The notes below the pieces were generated by a model that saw nothing but the letters and a program-made list of their open reading frames with translations, was not told where the DNA came from and searched no databases. A program made the position numbers and the translations under genes. DNA of 64,000 nucleotides from an uncultured Prochlorococcus sp. GTDB lineage: Bacteria; Cyanobacteriota; Cyanobacteriia; PCC-6307; Cyanobiaceae. Below are positions 26,888 to 38,039 of this stretch, in pieces. Where the stretch lies: contig CACLGU010000002.1 in the NCBI GenBank assembly GCA_902606505.1, positions 1-64,000 on the forward strand, given 5' to 3'. Each line of letters starts with the position of its first letter. The stretch's first letter is position 1.

Positions 26888-28591
26888 ATGACTAAAACTA
26901 CTACTGATATTGAAAAGTTTCAATATGATCATGTATTTAATGTAATTTTAGGTATTTTCAAATTCAATGAAAAAAAATATGGAACTTTCGTAAAAGATGT
27001 AATAAGAATCCTATTAGAGTTTGAAAAAAATGGTGAAACTATTATTGATATAGATAATAGTTTAATAATCTTTGAATTATTAGAAGATGGCTGGCCCAAT
27101 AAACATATAGATGTTCTTAAAGATATAGGTTTGATAGGTTCCCTTAATTCTCCATTCGTATTATTAAATAGAAAATTATCCCTATCAAAATGGTCAACAA
27201 AGATAGAAAGAGTTATTAATTCATTTCAAAAAAAAATAGATACTGATAATTTAATGAACTCGATAATTTATAAAGATGATAATAAAATTGATCAAATTCA
27301 AAATATATTTAAATATTCAAACTTAGTTTTCCTGCAAGGAGGACCTGGTACGGGTAAAACCACTTTAATAATAAAGTTAATAATAGAACTTCTTCAAATT
27401 GATAAATTTTTAAATATTGGTTTGTCTGCTCCAACGGGTAAAGCTACAGCCCGTCTAAAAGAAGCGCTTAATGATAAAAAAAATATTTCCTTTAGTAATT
27501 TTCTAGACCAAATAGAATTTCAAACTTTACATAGATGGATTTTAAATTCTCAAAATAAATCTATTAATTTGAAATTTAAACTAAAAGAGCTTGATATTTT
27601 CATAATTGATGAAATGTCAATGGTTAATATCGATTTGATTGAATCAGTTTTAAATTTGCTAGCAAAGGACTGTAAAATTATTTTAGTTGGAGATAAAAAT
27701 CAATTGTCTCCAGTAAATAACTGTTCTATCTGGAATTATTTGTTTGAATATTGTGATAATAGAAAAATTAAATCTTGTGTAGTAAATTTAGAAAAAACTT
27801 ATAGAAATATTGGAGATATAGCATTAATTAGTAGTTTAATATTTAATAATGAATTTTCTTTACTTAATCAAAAGATAAAAAAATTAGAAAAAGATAATAA
27901 TTCAAAAGAAATTACTATTTCAAAAAGTAAAGAAAAAGATATTCCAAAAGATCTATTTTTTTCTATTACAAGTCATCTAAAACAGTTAAATTTTTCAACT
28001 TCAAATTTAAGTAAAAAAAAGTATATATTTGAAGAGGGTATTGATAATTTATTGCTTAATGAAAAAGATTTAGTAGATAAGATATTTATGGATTTACAAA
28101 GTCACTTGATTTTATGCGAAAAAAATTCCGGAATATGGAGTGTTGAATATTTGAACGAAATTATTTTTGGTCAAAAAAAACCCTATGATCTTAAAATTCT
28201 TAAAGAGGGTGTCCCGATCATGTGTACAAAAAATAATAATGAACTTGGATTGTCAAATGGGGATATAGGAGTACTGATAGGTTTAAAAAATAAAAGAAAA
28301 TATCTTTTTAGAAAATTTAATGATAATAACGAAGAAATTGTCACATTAATTGATCCATCTAATTTAGAAAATGTTGTGCCAGCAATAGCAATTACTATAC
28401 ATAAATCTCAAGGAAGTGAATCTGAAAAAGTAAGCATTTTATGGTCACAAAAGTATAGAAGAAATCAATATACTTCAAAAGAAAAAAAAGATAATGAAAA
28501 TTTCTTTTGCAGAGGTAATTTTGAAAGAAGGTTATTTTATACTGCTGTAACAAGAGCGAAAAAATTTCTAAATATATATTATTTAAATTAA
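26888..28591 (+). CDS. recD: Exodeoxyribonuclease V alpha subunit
   Basis: 567 aa; LQGGPGTGKTT, FIIDEMSMVN, AITIHKSQGSE. Confidence 0.95.
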   Translation: MTKTTTDIEKFQYDHVFNVILGIFKFNEKKYGTFVKDVIRILLEFEKNGETIIDIDNSLIIFELLEDGWPNKHIDVLKDIGLIGSLNSPFVLLNRKLSLSKWSTKIERVINSFQKKIDTDNLMNSIIYKDDNKIDQIQNIFKYSNLVFLQGGPGTGKTTLIIKLIIELLQIDKFLNIGLSAPTGKATARLKEALNDKKNISFSNFLDQIEFQTLHRWILNSQNKSINLKFKLKELDIFIIDEMSMVNIDLIESVLNLLAKDCKIILVGDKNQLSPVNNCSIWNYLFEYCDNRKIKSCVVNLEKTYRNIGDIALISSLIFNNEFSLLNQKIKKLEKDNNSKEITISKSKEKDIPKDLFFSITSHLKQLNFSTSNLSKKKYIFEEGIDNLLLNEKDLVDKIFMDLQSHLILCEKNSGIWSVEYLNEIIFGQKKPYDLKILKEGVPIMCTKNNNELGLSNGDIGVLIGLKNKRKYLFRKFNDNNEEIVTLIDPSNLENVVPAIAITIHKSQGSESEKVSILWSQKYRRNQYTSKEKKDNENFFCRGNFERRLFYTAVTRAKKFLNIYYLN

Positions 28592-28697
28592 ATTTTATTT
28601 TTGAGAAATTAGTAAGATCTTAACCATAAGATGTTAGATTAATAACTCGGCTCTGTAAGGCTAATCAACAATTTAAGTCATTTTAGATATTTGTTGA

Positions 28698-28724
28698 ATG
28701 CCTAATCAGAAGATTAATAGGCAT
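28698..28724 (+). promoter_or_regulatory. Hairpin immediately upstream of DEAD-box helicase start
   Basis: ATGCCTA-ATC-AGAA-GAT-TAA-TAGGCAT, 5 nt from ATG at 28730. Confidence 0.6.
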
Positions 28725-28729
28725 TTAAA

Positions 28730-30517
28730 ATGGCTTTAAAAAAAGATAGTAACTCTCTTGGTAGTGAGAAGGGAAAATCTCAGAATGAAGATGCTTCCCT
28801 ACTTGAGTTAAAAAAATTAGAGAACAAAAAAGAAATTGAATCTCAACCATTGGGAGTATCGAAAGAAAATGACAATGAGATTGAAAATGGATTTCACGAT
28901 TTTGGGTTTAATCAATCGATCTTAAATTCTTTAAGAAATAAAGGTTATAAAAATCCAACTCCCATCCAAAAAGCTGCAATCCCTGAACTTATGCTAGGCA
29001 GAGATTTACTAGGCCAAGCACAAACAGGAACAGGAAAGACTGCAGCTTTCGCATTACCATTAATAGAAAAACTTGCAGATAATAAAGAATTAAATGCCAA
29101 GGTTTTAGTTATGACTCCTACAAGAGAATTAGCAACTCAAGTGGCAGAATCTTTTAAAAGTTATAGTTCTGAATCTACTAATTTTAAGACGGTTGCAATA
29201 TATGGAGGTACCGACTATCGAAATCAAATTTCTGCATTAAAAAGAAAAGTTGACGTAGTAGTTGGGACCCCAGGCCGAATAATGGATCATATAAGGCAGG
29301 GGACTTTTAAAATTAAAGATATAAATTGCCTTGTTTTAGATGAGGCAGATGAGATGTTAAATATGGGTTTTCTTGAAGATATTGAATGGATAATAGATCA
29401 ACTTCCGGAAAATAAGCAGATGGTATTGTTTTCAGCAACAATGCCTAGTGAGATAAGAAACATAGCAAAAAAATATCTAAATGATCCCGCTGAAATATTA
29501 ATCAAAAGTGTCAAAAAAGAAACTCAATTAATTTCTCAAAAATTTCTATATGTACAAAGGCATCATAAGTTAGATGCTTTAAAAAGAATATTAGAACTTA
29601 ATAACGAGGGAGTAATTATTTTTGTGAGGACAAAACTACTTACTACTTCAATAGCTGAAGCTTTAGAGAATTCAGGACATACTGTGGCAGTACTTAATGG
29701 AGATATTCCTCAAAATCAAAGAGAAAATACTGTAGATAGATTAAAAAAAGGATTTATTAATATCCTTGTTGCAACTGATGTCGCAGCTAGAGGATTAGAT
29801 GTTGAGAGGATAAAACTCGTTGTTAATTACGATTTTCCTTTTGACAAGGAAACATATACTCATAGAATTGGAAGAACTGGAAGGGCAGGTAGATCAGGAG
29901 AAGCAATTTTATTTGTTAATCAAAGAGAAAAACATTTTCTAAGAAACTTAGAAAACTCAACAAGAACTAAAATTGAAGAAATTAATATACCAAGTAATAA
30001 AATAATAAATGAAAAAAGGATGGAGAAACTTATAGATAATGTTAATGAGAGTTCTTTAGCTAAAGATGAAAATGAAGAAAATAAAGCTTTGATTATTGAT
30101 GTACTAGATAATTTAAAAGAAAAATACTCTATGGAAGACTCAAATATTGCAATGGCGGCGATTAATTTAGTAATAGGTAATAAATCATTTTTTGTTAATG
30201 AAGATGATTCTTGGATTAATAAACAAAATAATACTGATAGAAATAGATCAAATAGAAATATTAATAATCGTATGAGAAATTCAAATAGAAGAAATAATTA
30301 TCAAAATGATTCTTTTGAAACCTATAAATTTAACTTTGGTAAATTTGATGGGGTTAGAGTTGCAAATATTATATCCTCAATTTGTAATTCAACTAATATA
30401 AATGGTAGATCCATAGGTAAGATACAAATTTTTAATGATTACAGTTTGGTAGATTTACCCATAGATCTGCATAGAGAAACTAAAAATAAATTAAAAAAAA
30501 TTAAAGTCAGAAACTAG
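28730..30517 (+). CDS. deaD: DEAD-box RNA helicase (CsdA/DeaD-like)
   Basis: 595 aa; AQTGTGKTAAFALP, LDEADEMLNMGF, SATMP, HRIGRTGRAGR; C-terminal DbpA-like RNA-binding region. Confidence 0.95.
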   Translation: MALKKDSNSLGSEKGKSQNEDASLLELKKLENKKEIESQPLGVSKENDNEIENGFHDFGFNQSILNSLRNKGYKNPTPIQKAAIPELMLGRDLLGQAQTGTGKTAAFALPLIEKLADNKELNAKVLVMTPTRELATQVAESFKSYSSESTNFKTVAIYGGTDYRNQISALKRKVDVVVGTPGRIMDHIRQGTFKIKDINCLVLDEADEMLNMGFLEDIEWIIDQLPENKQMVLFSATMPSEIRNIAKKYLNDPAEILIKSVKKETQLISQKFLYVQRHHKLDALKRILELNNEGVIIFVRTKLLTTSIAEALENSGHTVAVLNGDIPQNQRENTVDRLKKGFINILVATDVAARGLDVERIKLVVNYDFPFDKETYTHRIGRTGRAGRSGEAILFVNQREKHFLRNLENSTRTKIEEINIPSNKIINEKRMEKLIDNVNESSLAKDENEENKALIIDVLDNLKEKYSMEDSNIAMAAINLVIGNKSFFVNEDDSWINKQNNTDRNRSNRNINNRMRNSNRRNNYQNDSFETYKFNFGKFDGVRVANIISSICNSTNINGRSIGKIQIFNDYSLVDLPIDLHRETKNKLKKIKVRN

Positions 30518-30526
30518 GAATAGAGA

Positions 30527-30820
30527 ATGAAAGCTAGCAAATATAAATTTTTTATTTTTGTGAATCTGATTATCCTATTTAACTCTTTTAGTAGTTATTA
30601 TTTAGCTCAAACTAAACAAAATTCAATCATAAAATTATTTTGTCTTCAGAGTGTTAAAGAGGAGATGATTAATGCAGAAATAGTATATAGTGAAGAAATT
30701 GCGAATGAAACTTGTGATTGTTACTACGAAGAATTTAAAGAAACTGCAAGTCATCAAGATGCAAAAACAAAATGTAAATTAGAAACTAAAGAAAATTTAA
30801 ATCATAATAGAAAAATTTAA
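30527..30820 (+). CDS. Hypothetical exported protein, 97 aa
   Basis: N-terminal hydrophobic segment; several Cys. Confidence 0.6.
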   Translation: MKASKYKFFIFVNLIILFNSFSSYYLAQTKQNSIIKLFCLQSVKEEMINAEIVYSEEIANETCDCYYEEFKETASHQDAKTKCKLETKENLNHNRKI

Positions 30821-30830
30821 TTGTTATTTT

Positions 30831-32603
30831 ATGAGGTCTAAGAACAATCGAAATCCAATAATTAGACTTTATTTAAATCTGATTGAAGAAAGAAGGTTAC
30901 TATTTTTTGCTTTTCTTAGTTCTATAATTAATAAAATATTAGATTTAGCTCCCCCTGTAATAATTGCTCTTGCGGTGGATATCGTTGTAAAGGAACAAAG
31001 TTCATGGATTGCTGGTTTTGGAATAAAAGAAGTTCCAGCACAATTGATTTTTCTTGCATTTGCTTCAGGAATAGTTTGGTCTGGGGAATCCTCCTTTGAA
31101 TATTTATATTCGATTTTATGGAGAAATTTGGCTCAGCTATCTCAACATAAATTAAGAATAAAAGCTTATGAGCATATCCAGGAATTGGATATGGATTTTT
31201 TTGAAAATGATAATACTGGAAGGCTATTGTCTATTTTGAATGATGATATAAATCAACTCGAGAGATTTCTAGACCAAGGGGCTAATCAGATTATTCAATT
31301 ATTTATAACTGTCTTAATAATTGGTGGCACTATGATTTTAGTCGCTCCAAAAGTCGCTTTATTTGCTTTCTTTCCTATTCCAATTATATTTTTAGGATCA
31401 ATTAAATTTCAAAGGAAGCTTGCTCCAAAATATAGAGATGTTAGAAATAAAGCTGGACTATTGGCATCAAGGCTTAATAATAATTTAAGTGGAATTCTCA
31501 CCATAAAAAGTTTTACTAAAGAAAAATGGGAACTAAATAGATTAAATAAAGAAAGTCTCGATTATCAAAGAAGTAACAAGGCTGCAATAAAATTATCTTC
31601 TGCTTTTATCCCTCTTATAAGATTTGCAATCTTATTTGCTTTTATAGCGATTCTATTAATTGGAGGTTTCCAAACTTGGAATAAGACACTTGATGTCGGA
31701 ACTTATAGTTTTTTAGTTTTTATTACACAAAGACTATTATGGCCTTTAACTACTTTGGGGCATGTTTTAGATGATTTTCAGAGATCTATGGCTTCAATAG
31801 ATAGAGTAATTGATCTCATAGATACGCCTATAAAAATAAAAGATGGAAAAATAAAAATTGAACCTAAAGATATCAAAGGAGAAATTATTTTTAATAATGT
31901 AAATTTTAATTATCCTGGACGAGATTTAACTTTAAAAAACATAAATTTCAAAATTGAAAATAACTCAACATTAGGAATTGTTGGTTTAACAGGTTCTGGG
32001 AAAAGTACAATAATAAAATTACTCCTTAGGATTTATGATACTAATAATGGGTCAATAACCTTGGATGGCATTTCTACTAAAGAAATAAATTTGAGGGCTT
32101 TAAGAAAGTGTATCTCTTTAGTAAGTCAAGAAACTTATTTATTTCATGGCAGTGTACAAGAAAATATTGCTTATGGCTCAATCAATCCAAGTCTTAAAGA
32201 TATCATTCAAGCTTCAAAGATTGCGGAGGCTCATAAATTTATTGAACAATTACCAGATGGTTATAAAACTATAGTGGGGGAAAGGGGCCAAAGGCTCTCA
32301 GGCGGACAACGTCAAAGAATTGCCTTGGCGAGAGCTGTTTTAAAGGATGCGCCAATATTAATATTAGATGAAGCTACAGCCTCAGTTGATAATGAAACAG
32401 AGGCTTTAATTCAAAAATCATTATCTAAAATCACCAAAGAAAGGACAACTATAGTAATAGCTCATAGATTAAGCACTATAAAAAATGCGGATAATATTGT
32501 TGTTATTGATAAAGGTAAAATAGTTGAAAGCGGAAAACATGAAAACCTATTAGATCAGAACAAAATATATGCTGATCTATGGAATGTTCAAGTAGGAATT
32601 TAG
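30831..32603 (+). CDS. ABC exporter (ABC-B/MsbA-like), fused TM and ATPase
   Basis: 590 aa; GLTGSGKSTIIKLLLR, LSGGQRQRIALARA, LDEATASVD. Confidence 0.95.
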   Translation: MRSKNNRNPIIRLYLNLIEERRLLFFAFLSSIINKILDLAPPVIIALAVDIVVKEQSSWIAGFGIKEVPAQLIFLAFASGIVWSGESSFEYLYSILWRNLAQLSQHKLRIKAYEHIQELDMDFFENDNTGRLLSILNDDINQLERFLDQGANQIIQLFITVLIIGGTMILVAPKVALFAFFPIPIIFLGSIKFQRKLAPKYRDVRNKAGLLASRLNNNLSGILTIKSFTKEKWELNRLNKESLDYQRSNKAAIKLSSAFIPLIRFAILFAFIAILLIGGFQTWNKTLDVGTYSFLVFITQRLLWPLTTLGHVLDDFQRSMASIDRVIDLIDTPIKIKDGKIKIEPKDIKGEIIFNNVNFNYPGRDLTLKNINFKIENNSTLGIVGLTGSGKSTIIKLLLRIYDTNNGSITLDGISTKEINLRALRKCISLVSQETYLFHGSVQENIAYGSINPSLKDIIQASKIAEAHKFIEQLPDGYKTIVGERGQRLSGGQRQRIALARAVLKDAPILILDEATASVDNETEALIQKSLSKITKERTTIVIAHRLSTIKNADNIVVIDKGKIVESGKHENLLDQNKIYADLWNVQVGI

Positions 32604-32618
32604 TATAGAATTTCTAAA

Positions 32619-33176
32619 TTATATTAAAAAGTTAAATGATTCAATTACATTACTAAACATACCGTCAACTTTATTCCATCTCTCTTCATTTGTTCCCACA
32701 GCGAAAGTGTAAAGTGTTCCTCTATCAATTACAACAGTAGCTAATTCGTGTCTGGCCTGTTCATTTAAATTTAATTCATACTCTAAATCATAGAAAATAT
32801 GATTGGATGCCTCCCTCTTATTGGCATTTATAAGTTTTACCTCTCTACCTGAACCTTCGGGAGCAATGACTTTATCAATTAATGTTTGGCCCACTTCACT
32901 TGGGCTTCCTAATTGCTCTAATTGTACCTCTTTATTTACGTCAGAAATAACTAAGCTTAAGGTCTCATTACTATTAATTAGATCATGATAAATAATTTCA
33001 GGTCCTCCATCGACTTTTACTCTAGTCCATCCTGTTGGATACAAAAAGGCATATCTTCCATCTGGACTTTGATAAGCTTCTAATCCGGCATTTAGTCCAC
33101 CGCTACAAGCACTAAGTGTTAAACACAAAAAAATCAAAAATAAATATTTGAAAGGGTTAAATTTAATATTTTTCAT
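32619..33176 (-). CDS. psbP: PsbP-family (CyanoP) photosystem II lipoprotein
   Basis: 185 aa; lipobox LSAC; YQSPDGRYAFLYPTGWTRV; TNEERW. Confidence 0.9.
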   Translation of the reverse strand: MKNIKFNPFKYLFLIFLCLTLSACSGGLNAGLEAYQSPDGRYAFLYPTGWTRVKVDGGPEIIYHDLINSNETLSLVISDVNKEVQLEQLGSPSEVGQTLIDKVIAPEGSGREVKLINANKREASNHIFYDLEYELNLNEQARHELATVVIDRGTLYTFAVGTNEERWNKVDGMFSNVIESFNFLI

Positions 33177-33273
33177 TTTTTTTGAAATTACTAACTAAAA
33201 ACATAATAAGACATTAAAAGCAAACAATTATGGCAATTCAGAATTTTGCGTCTAAATTATCTCTAGAAATAAT

Positions 33274-33879
33274 TTGATTTTGATTACTTATACCAAACCG
33301 CTTTCAAAATTAATTGGTCATTTTGAGAAATTCCCAGGGATTGGTCCAAGAACAGCGCAACGGTTAGCCCTGTTTATTTTAAAACAACCTGAGAGTACAA
33401 TAAGAGATTTTTCAAAGGCTTTGTTAGAAGCACATAGTAATGTTGGTCGTTGCAAAAAATGTTTCAATTTGACTTCAGAAGATGAGTGTGAAATTTGCAA
33501 AAATACTGAAAGAAATCAAAAACTAATCTGTGTAGTAGCAGAAACCAAAGATTTGCTTGCTTTGGAGCGCGCCAGAGAATTTAAAGGTGTTTACCATGTT
33601 ATTGGTGGTTTAATATCCCCAATGGATTCTGTTGGCCCCGAACTCTTAGAAATAAGAAGCTTGGTTGAAAGAGTTAGTAAGTCTGAAATAGATGAGATCA
33701 TATTGGCATTGACCCCCAGTGTTGAGGGAGATACAACAAGTCTCTATATTGGAAAATTGTTAGCCCCTTTTACTAAAGTTACGAGGATTGCATATGGCCT
33801 CCCAATGGGTAGTGAACTTGAATATGTGGATGAAGTTACACTTGCAAGAGCTTTAGAAGGAAGAACAAAACTAAATTAG
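33274..33879 (+). CDS. recR: Recombination protein RecR
   Basis: 201 aa; [18 protein letters not shown]4 zinc finger, toprim [15 protein letters not shown]. Confidence 0.97.
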   Translation: MILITYTKPLSKLIGHFEKFPGIGPRTAQRLALFILKQPESTIRDFSKALLEAHSNVGRCKKCFNLTSEDECEICKNTERNQKLICVVAETKDLLALERAREFKGVYHVIGGLISPMDSVGPELLEIRSLVERVSKSEIDEIILALTPSVEGDTTSLYIGKLLAPFTKVTRIAYGLPMGSELEYVDEVTLARALEGRTKLN

Positions 33880-33882
33880 ACA

Positions 33883-34782
33883 ATGAGAGACAATAATCTT
33901 ATCAAGAAAGAAAAAATCCTAAGACTTCCCTCTTGGATTAAATTTCCTATTAGTAAAGCTTCAGAATTCGAAAAAATACAAACACTCATCAAAAAATCAA
34001 ATATTCATACTATTTGTGAAGAAGCAAGATGTCCAAATAGAGCAGAATGTTATGCCTCAGGAACAGCCACTTTCTTACTGGGTGGATCGATATGCTCTCG
34101 TTCATGTGCTTTTTGTCAAGTAAATAAAGGTAGACCTAGTTCTATCAATATTGATGAATGTATTCAAGTTGCTGAAGCCGTTAAAGTACTAAATTTGAAA
34201 TATGTTGTTTTGACATCCGTAGCTAGAGATGATCTCCCTGATCATGGTGCAAATGTATTTATATCAACAATTGATGAGATTAGAAAAATTGATTCAACAA
34301 TAAAAATAGAGGTTTTAACTCCTGATTTATGGGGTGGGGGCAAAAATTTTGATGAAACTAATAACCTTCAGACTGAGAGATTGAAGATGATTTTAGAAAA
34401 AGATCCAATATGCTTTAACCATAATCTTGAAACTGTTGAAAGACTGCAAAAAGAAGTTAGGAGAGGTGCAAATTATAAAAAATCCCTTAGTTTACTAAAA
34501 AAGTCAAAAGATATTGCTCCTCATATTCAAACTAAATCAGGGATTATGTTAGGTCTTGGGGAAACATTGGATGAAATAAAAAATACAATTTATGATCTTA
34601 AAAAAATAGATTGTGATCAAATTACAATCGGCCAATATTTAAGGCCCTCATTCAACCATTTGGCAGTCAAGAAATATTGGGATCCATCAGAGTTTGAATA
34701 TTTATATCGCTTCTCTAAGGAATTAGGATTCAAGAAAGTATCTTCTGGACCCTTAGTTAGAAGTAGTTATCATGCGGGTTAA
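33883..34782 (+). CDS. lipA: Lipoyl synthase
   Basis: 299 aa; CEEARCPNRAEC and CSRSCAFCQV cluster motifs. Confidence 0.97.
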   Translation: MRDNNLIKKEKILRLPSWIKFPISKASEFEKIQTLIKKSNIHTICEEARCPNRAECYASGTATFLLGGSICSRSCAFCQVNKGRPSSINIDECIQVAEAVKVLNLKYVVLTSVARDDLPDHGANVFISTIDEIRKIDSTIKIEVLTPDLWGGGKNFDETNNLQTERLKMILEKDPICFNHNLETVERLQKEVRRGANYKKSLSLLKKSKDIAPHIQTKSGIMLGLGETLDEIKNTIYDLKKIDCDQITIGQYLRPSFNHLAVKKYWDPSEFEYLYRFSKELGFKKVSSGPLVRSSYHAG

Positions 34783-34784
34783 CT

Positions 34785-35279
34785 TTACTTAATTAAAGAG
34801 AGTTTCTTTTCAAGTTTTTTCAATATGGAAGTACATTCCCCGTTCATAAGTGTACCTGCACCTCCCCAGACCAATCTTAATAAAAGATCTACTGGGCTGG
34901 AACCAACTTCTTTAACGATTTTGAAGCCTATTAACTTGAAATATCTTACAAGTTTTTTACTATATCCCTCACTATCAAAAATAGCTAAAAGTCTTGCTTT
35001 GTTGCTTGATTTTTTTTCAATTGCCCAAGCCATAGTGGTTGCCCATATTAATTCCGAAACAAAGGCAGGCGCTTTACTAAGGATTCTTAATGTATCAAGT
35101 TGAATACCCTGCTTATTAAAATAAGTCCAACCTTTCATTTCGGCCCAAATCTTAATGATGTTATCTTTCTGTTCTGCTATAACGATTCTAAAGAAACATA
35201 ATCCGAGAGTCTCTTTAACTTGAATTTTAATTAATAATCCAATGGTACTTGCTAATCTTTCTAATTCTTCAACTTTCAT
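34785..35279 (-). CDS. Conserved hypothetical, 164 aa
   Basis: Intact ORF; no family recognised with confidence. Confidence 0.7.
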   Translation of the reverse strand: MKVEELERLASTIGLLIKIQVKETLGLCFFRIVIAEQKDNIIKIWAEMKGWTYFNKQGIQLDTLRILSKAPAFVSELIWATTMAWAIEKKSSNKARLLAIFDSEGYSKKLVRYFKLIGFKIVKEVGSSPVDLLLRLVWGGAGTLMNGECTSILKKLEKKLSLIK

Positions 35280-35290
35280 GATTTTGAAAA

Positions 35291-36223
35291 TTAGTCCTGA
35301 TAGATTTTATGATTTTCCACTTTTAATCTGTCGATCTGTTTTTGTCTTTCTTCAAACCTTTTCCTATCATTATCACTAAATTGATCTATGCAGAAATGAC
35401 ATTGAATACCCTTTCTATATTCTTTTCTTTTTTGATCTTGAATTGAAACTGGCATTCCACATGCATGACAAATCGAGTATGAGCCTTTTTCTAATTCAAG
35501 ATTTAAAGCAACTCTTTTATCAAAAACATAACATTCACCATCAAATAAGTTTTCTTCTTTTGTTATATCATCAAGGTATTGAAGGATGCCGCCTCGTAGG
35601 TGATAAATATTTTTATAACCTTTCTTTTTCAGCAAACTAGTAGCTTTTTCACATCTTATTCCTCCGGTACAAAACATCGCTATATTTGTAGACTCATTAC
35701 TATCTAAATGGCTATCTAAATGATCATCTACCCACTTGGGGAATTCGCTAAAATTTCTTGTATTTGGGTTTATAGAATTCTGAAATGTTCCTATAGAAAC
35801 CTCATAATGATTTCTGGTATCAATGACTATTGTATTTTGATTTTTGATTAACTTATTCCAATCAGCTGAGTCAATATAGGTCCCATTATTTTCTGAAGGG
35901 TTTATTTCAGGGGAACCCATTGTAACTATTTCTTTCTTGATTTTTATTTTTAATTTTTTGAATACTTTCTTTTTTGAAAAGTTCACCTTAATATTCAAAT
36001 TTCTATTGTCTGTATATTTGTTGAGTAAATTGATAACAATCTCAATTACATTTTTCTCTGCACAAATAGTTCCGTTAATGCCTTCACTCGCAAATATTAA
36101 TAAACCTGAAAGATCTTTTTCATTTTCAATTTCTAATAGTTTATTTTTTAAATCAATAATTAAGTTTTCTTGAAATTGGAAAAAAGAGTAAAGAGAAACT
36201 ATTTTATAATTTTTGCCTTTCAT
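35291..36223 (-). CDS. trhO: Rhodanese-domain tRNA uridine hydroxylase (YceA/TrhO family)
   Basis: 310 aa; [16 protein letters not shown] rhodanese active loop; C-terminal Cys-rich segment. Confidence 0.9.
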   Translation of the reverse strand: MKGKNYKIVSLYSFFQFQENLIIDLKNKLLEIENEKDLSGLLIFASEGINGTICAEKNVIEIVINLLNKYTDNRNLNIKVNFSKKKVFKKLKIKIKKEIVTMGSPEINPSENNGTYIDSADWNKLIKNQNTIVIDTRNHYEVSIGTFQNSINPNTRNFSEFPKWVDDHLDSHLDSNESTNIAMFCTGGIRCEKATSLLKKKGYKNIYHLRGGILQYLDDITKEENLFDGECYVFDKRVALNLELEKGSYSICHACGMPVSIQDQKRKEYRKGIQCHFCIDQFSDNDRKRFEERQKQIDRLKVENHKIYQD

Positions 36224-37227
36224 AAAGAAGATAATGTTTTTTCGTAAGTTTCAAAATCTTTGTTAAATGATACTCCAACCTCTTTAAGAAGTTTTCTGTC
36301 TGATTGAAAAGATGGATTTGAAGTTGTGAGTAACTCATCTCCATAAAAAATTGAATTTGCACCACATTGAAAACATAAAATTTGGGCTTCTTTTGAAAGC
36401 TTTTCTCGCCCTGCACTTAATCTTATTTTACTTTTAGGCATAAGAATTCTTGCTGTAGCTATCATCCTTATCATTTCAATAGAATCAATTTCTTGATTAT
36501 CTTCTAAACCAGTACCTTCAATAGCTACTAATGAATTTATAGGAACACTTTCAGGGTGTGGATTCATATTTGAAAGCACTTCCAAAAGAGATGCTCTATC
36601 GCCATTAGTTTCACCCAATCCTATTATCCCTCCACAACAAACATTTATTCCTGCATTTCTTACTCTTTTGATAGTATCTAGTCTATCTTGATAGGTTCTA
36701 GTCGTAATAATATTTTTATAATGCTCAGGACTAGTATCAAGATTGTGGTTATAAGCGGTCAAACCTGCATCAGCCAGTCTGGAAGCTTGTTCTTCTGTAA
36801 GCATCCCAGCAGTAACACATGCTTCCATCCCTAAATCTCTTACACCGCTAACCATCTCTAACATTGCATTGAAAGATTTCCCATCTCTAATTTCTCTCCA
36901 CGCCCAACCCATACAAAACCTATCTGCACCCTCATTTTTTGCTATTTGAGCTCTTGCTAAGACCTCTTCAATTTGAAATTGTGGATGACTTTTGATTTCG
37001 CTAGCACTATAAATTGATTGGCTACAGTACGAACAATTTTCCTCACATCCACCCGTTTTTACGCTGAACAATGATGCTAATTGAATGTCGTATTTGTTAA
37101 ATTTCCTGTGAACCGTCTGAGATGCCCACATTAAATCAATAAGAGGCATATTAAGTATTTCTAATATCTCCTCTTTATTCCAATCGAACCTAATTTCTTT
37201 TAATAACTGATTATTCGAATTAGGCAT
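36220..37227 (-). CDS. bioB: Biotin synthase
   Basis: 335 aa; [15 protein letters not shown] radical SAM motif. Confidence 0.97.
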   Translation of the reverse strand: MPNSNNQLLKEIRFDWNKEEILEILNMPLIDLMWASQTVHRKFNKYDIQLASLFSVKTGGCEENCSYCSQSIYSASEIKSHPQFQIEEVLARAQIAKNEGADRFCMGWAWREIRDGKSFNAMLEMVSGVRDLGMEACVTAGMLTEEQASRLADAGLTAYNHNLDTSPEHYKNIITTRTYQDRLDTIKRVRNAGINVCCGGIIGLGETNGDRASLLEVLSNMNPHPESVPINSLVAIEGTGLEDNQEIDSIEMIRMIATARILMPKSKIRLSAGREKLSKEAQILCFQCGANSIFYGDELLTTSNPSFQSDRKLLKEVGVSFNKDFETYEKTLSSL

Positions 37228-37232
37228 TTTTA

Positions 37233-38036
37233 TTAGGAAGAATATTGAGAATCTTCAAAAGATTCATTTGGTAATGATTCTATACCGCCGAAACGTCTAT
37301 TTCTTGATTGGTAATCAATTATTGCTTTAAGAAATTCTTGCTCATTAAACTCAGGCCAAAGTACTTCAGATATATAAATTTCTGAATATGCTAATTGCCA
37401 CAATAAAAAATTACTTATCCTTTTTTCGCCACTAGTTCTTATTAGTAATTCTGGATCCTTAATCCCTCCAGTTAATAACTCTGAATTAAATAATTCTTCG
37501 TTAATTTCACTTGGTTTTATTTCCCCAGCAGAAGATTTAAATGCTAGTTCTTTTGCAACTTTTACTATTTCTTGTCTACCACCGTAATTAACACAAACAT
37601 TGAATAAAAATTTATTGTTGTTTTTTGTAAGTGCTTCTGAACTAGAGATTATTTCTTTTAATTTTTTTGGGAAAGGAGTTAAATCTCCAATAAATTTTAT
37701 TTTTGTTGATTCTTCATGTATTTCTTTAATTTCATTATTTAAAACTTCGCTAAAAAGATTTATAAGAAAATCAACTTCTTTTGTTGGCCTTGTCCAATTC
37801 TCAGTTGAAAAAGCATAAACAGTAATTACTTTACAACCTAAATTTCTTGCAGTTTTGAGGATTTTTTTTAACACACTAACTCCTTGTTTATGTCCAAATG
37901 ATCGGGGTAAACCTTTTTTAGTGGCCCATCTCCCATTGCCGTCCATAATTATTGCTACATGTTTTGGCAATTTTTGCTTATCTATTTTCATTAATAAGTG
38001 ACTAATTTTATCGTCTACTACTTTTTCTAAACTCAT
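37233..38036 (-). CDS. uppS: Isoprenyl transferase (undecaprenyl diphosphate synthase)
   Basis: 267 aa; [49 protein letters not shown]. Confidence 0.95.
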   Translation of the reverse strand: MSLEKVVDDKISHLLMKIDKQKLPKHVAIIMDGNGRWATKKGLPRSFGHKQGVSVLKKILKTARNLGCKVITVYAFSTENWTRPTKEVDFLINLFSEVLNNEIKEIHEESTKIKFIGDLTPFPKKLKEIISSSEALTKNNNKFLFNVCVNYGGRQEIVKVAKELAFKSSAGEIKPSEINEELFNSELLTGGIKDPELLIRTSGEKRISNFLLWQLAYSEIYISEVLWPEFNEQEFLKAIIDYQSRNRRFGGIESLPNESFEDSQYSS

Positions 38037-38039
38037 TAG

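Noticed and set aside
19588-28591. Calling the rec cluster an anti-phage defence island
   Set aside because: Domains match housekeeping RecC, RecB and RecD; no restriction-modification, CRISPR or abortive-infection gene is adjacent.
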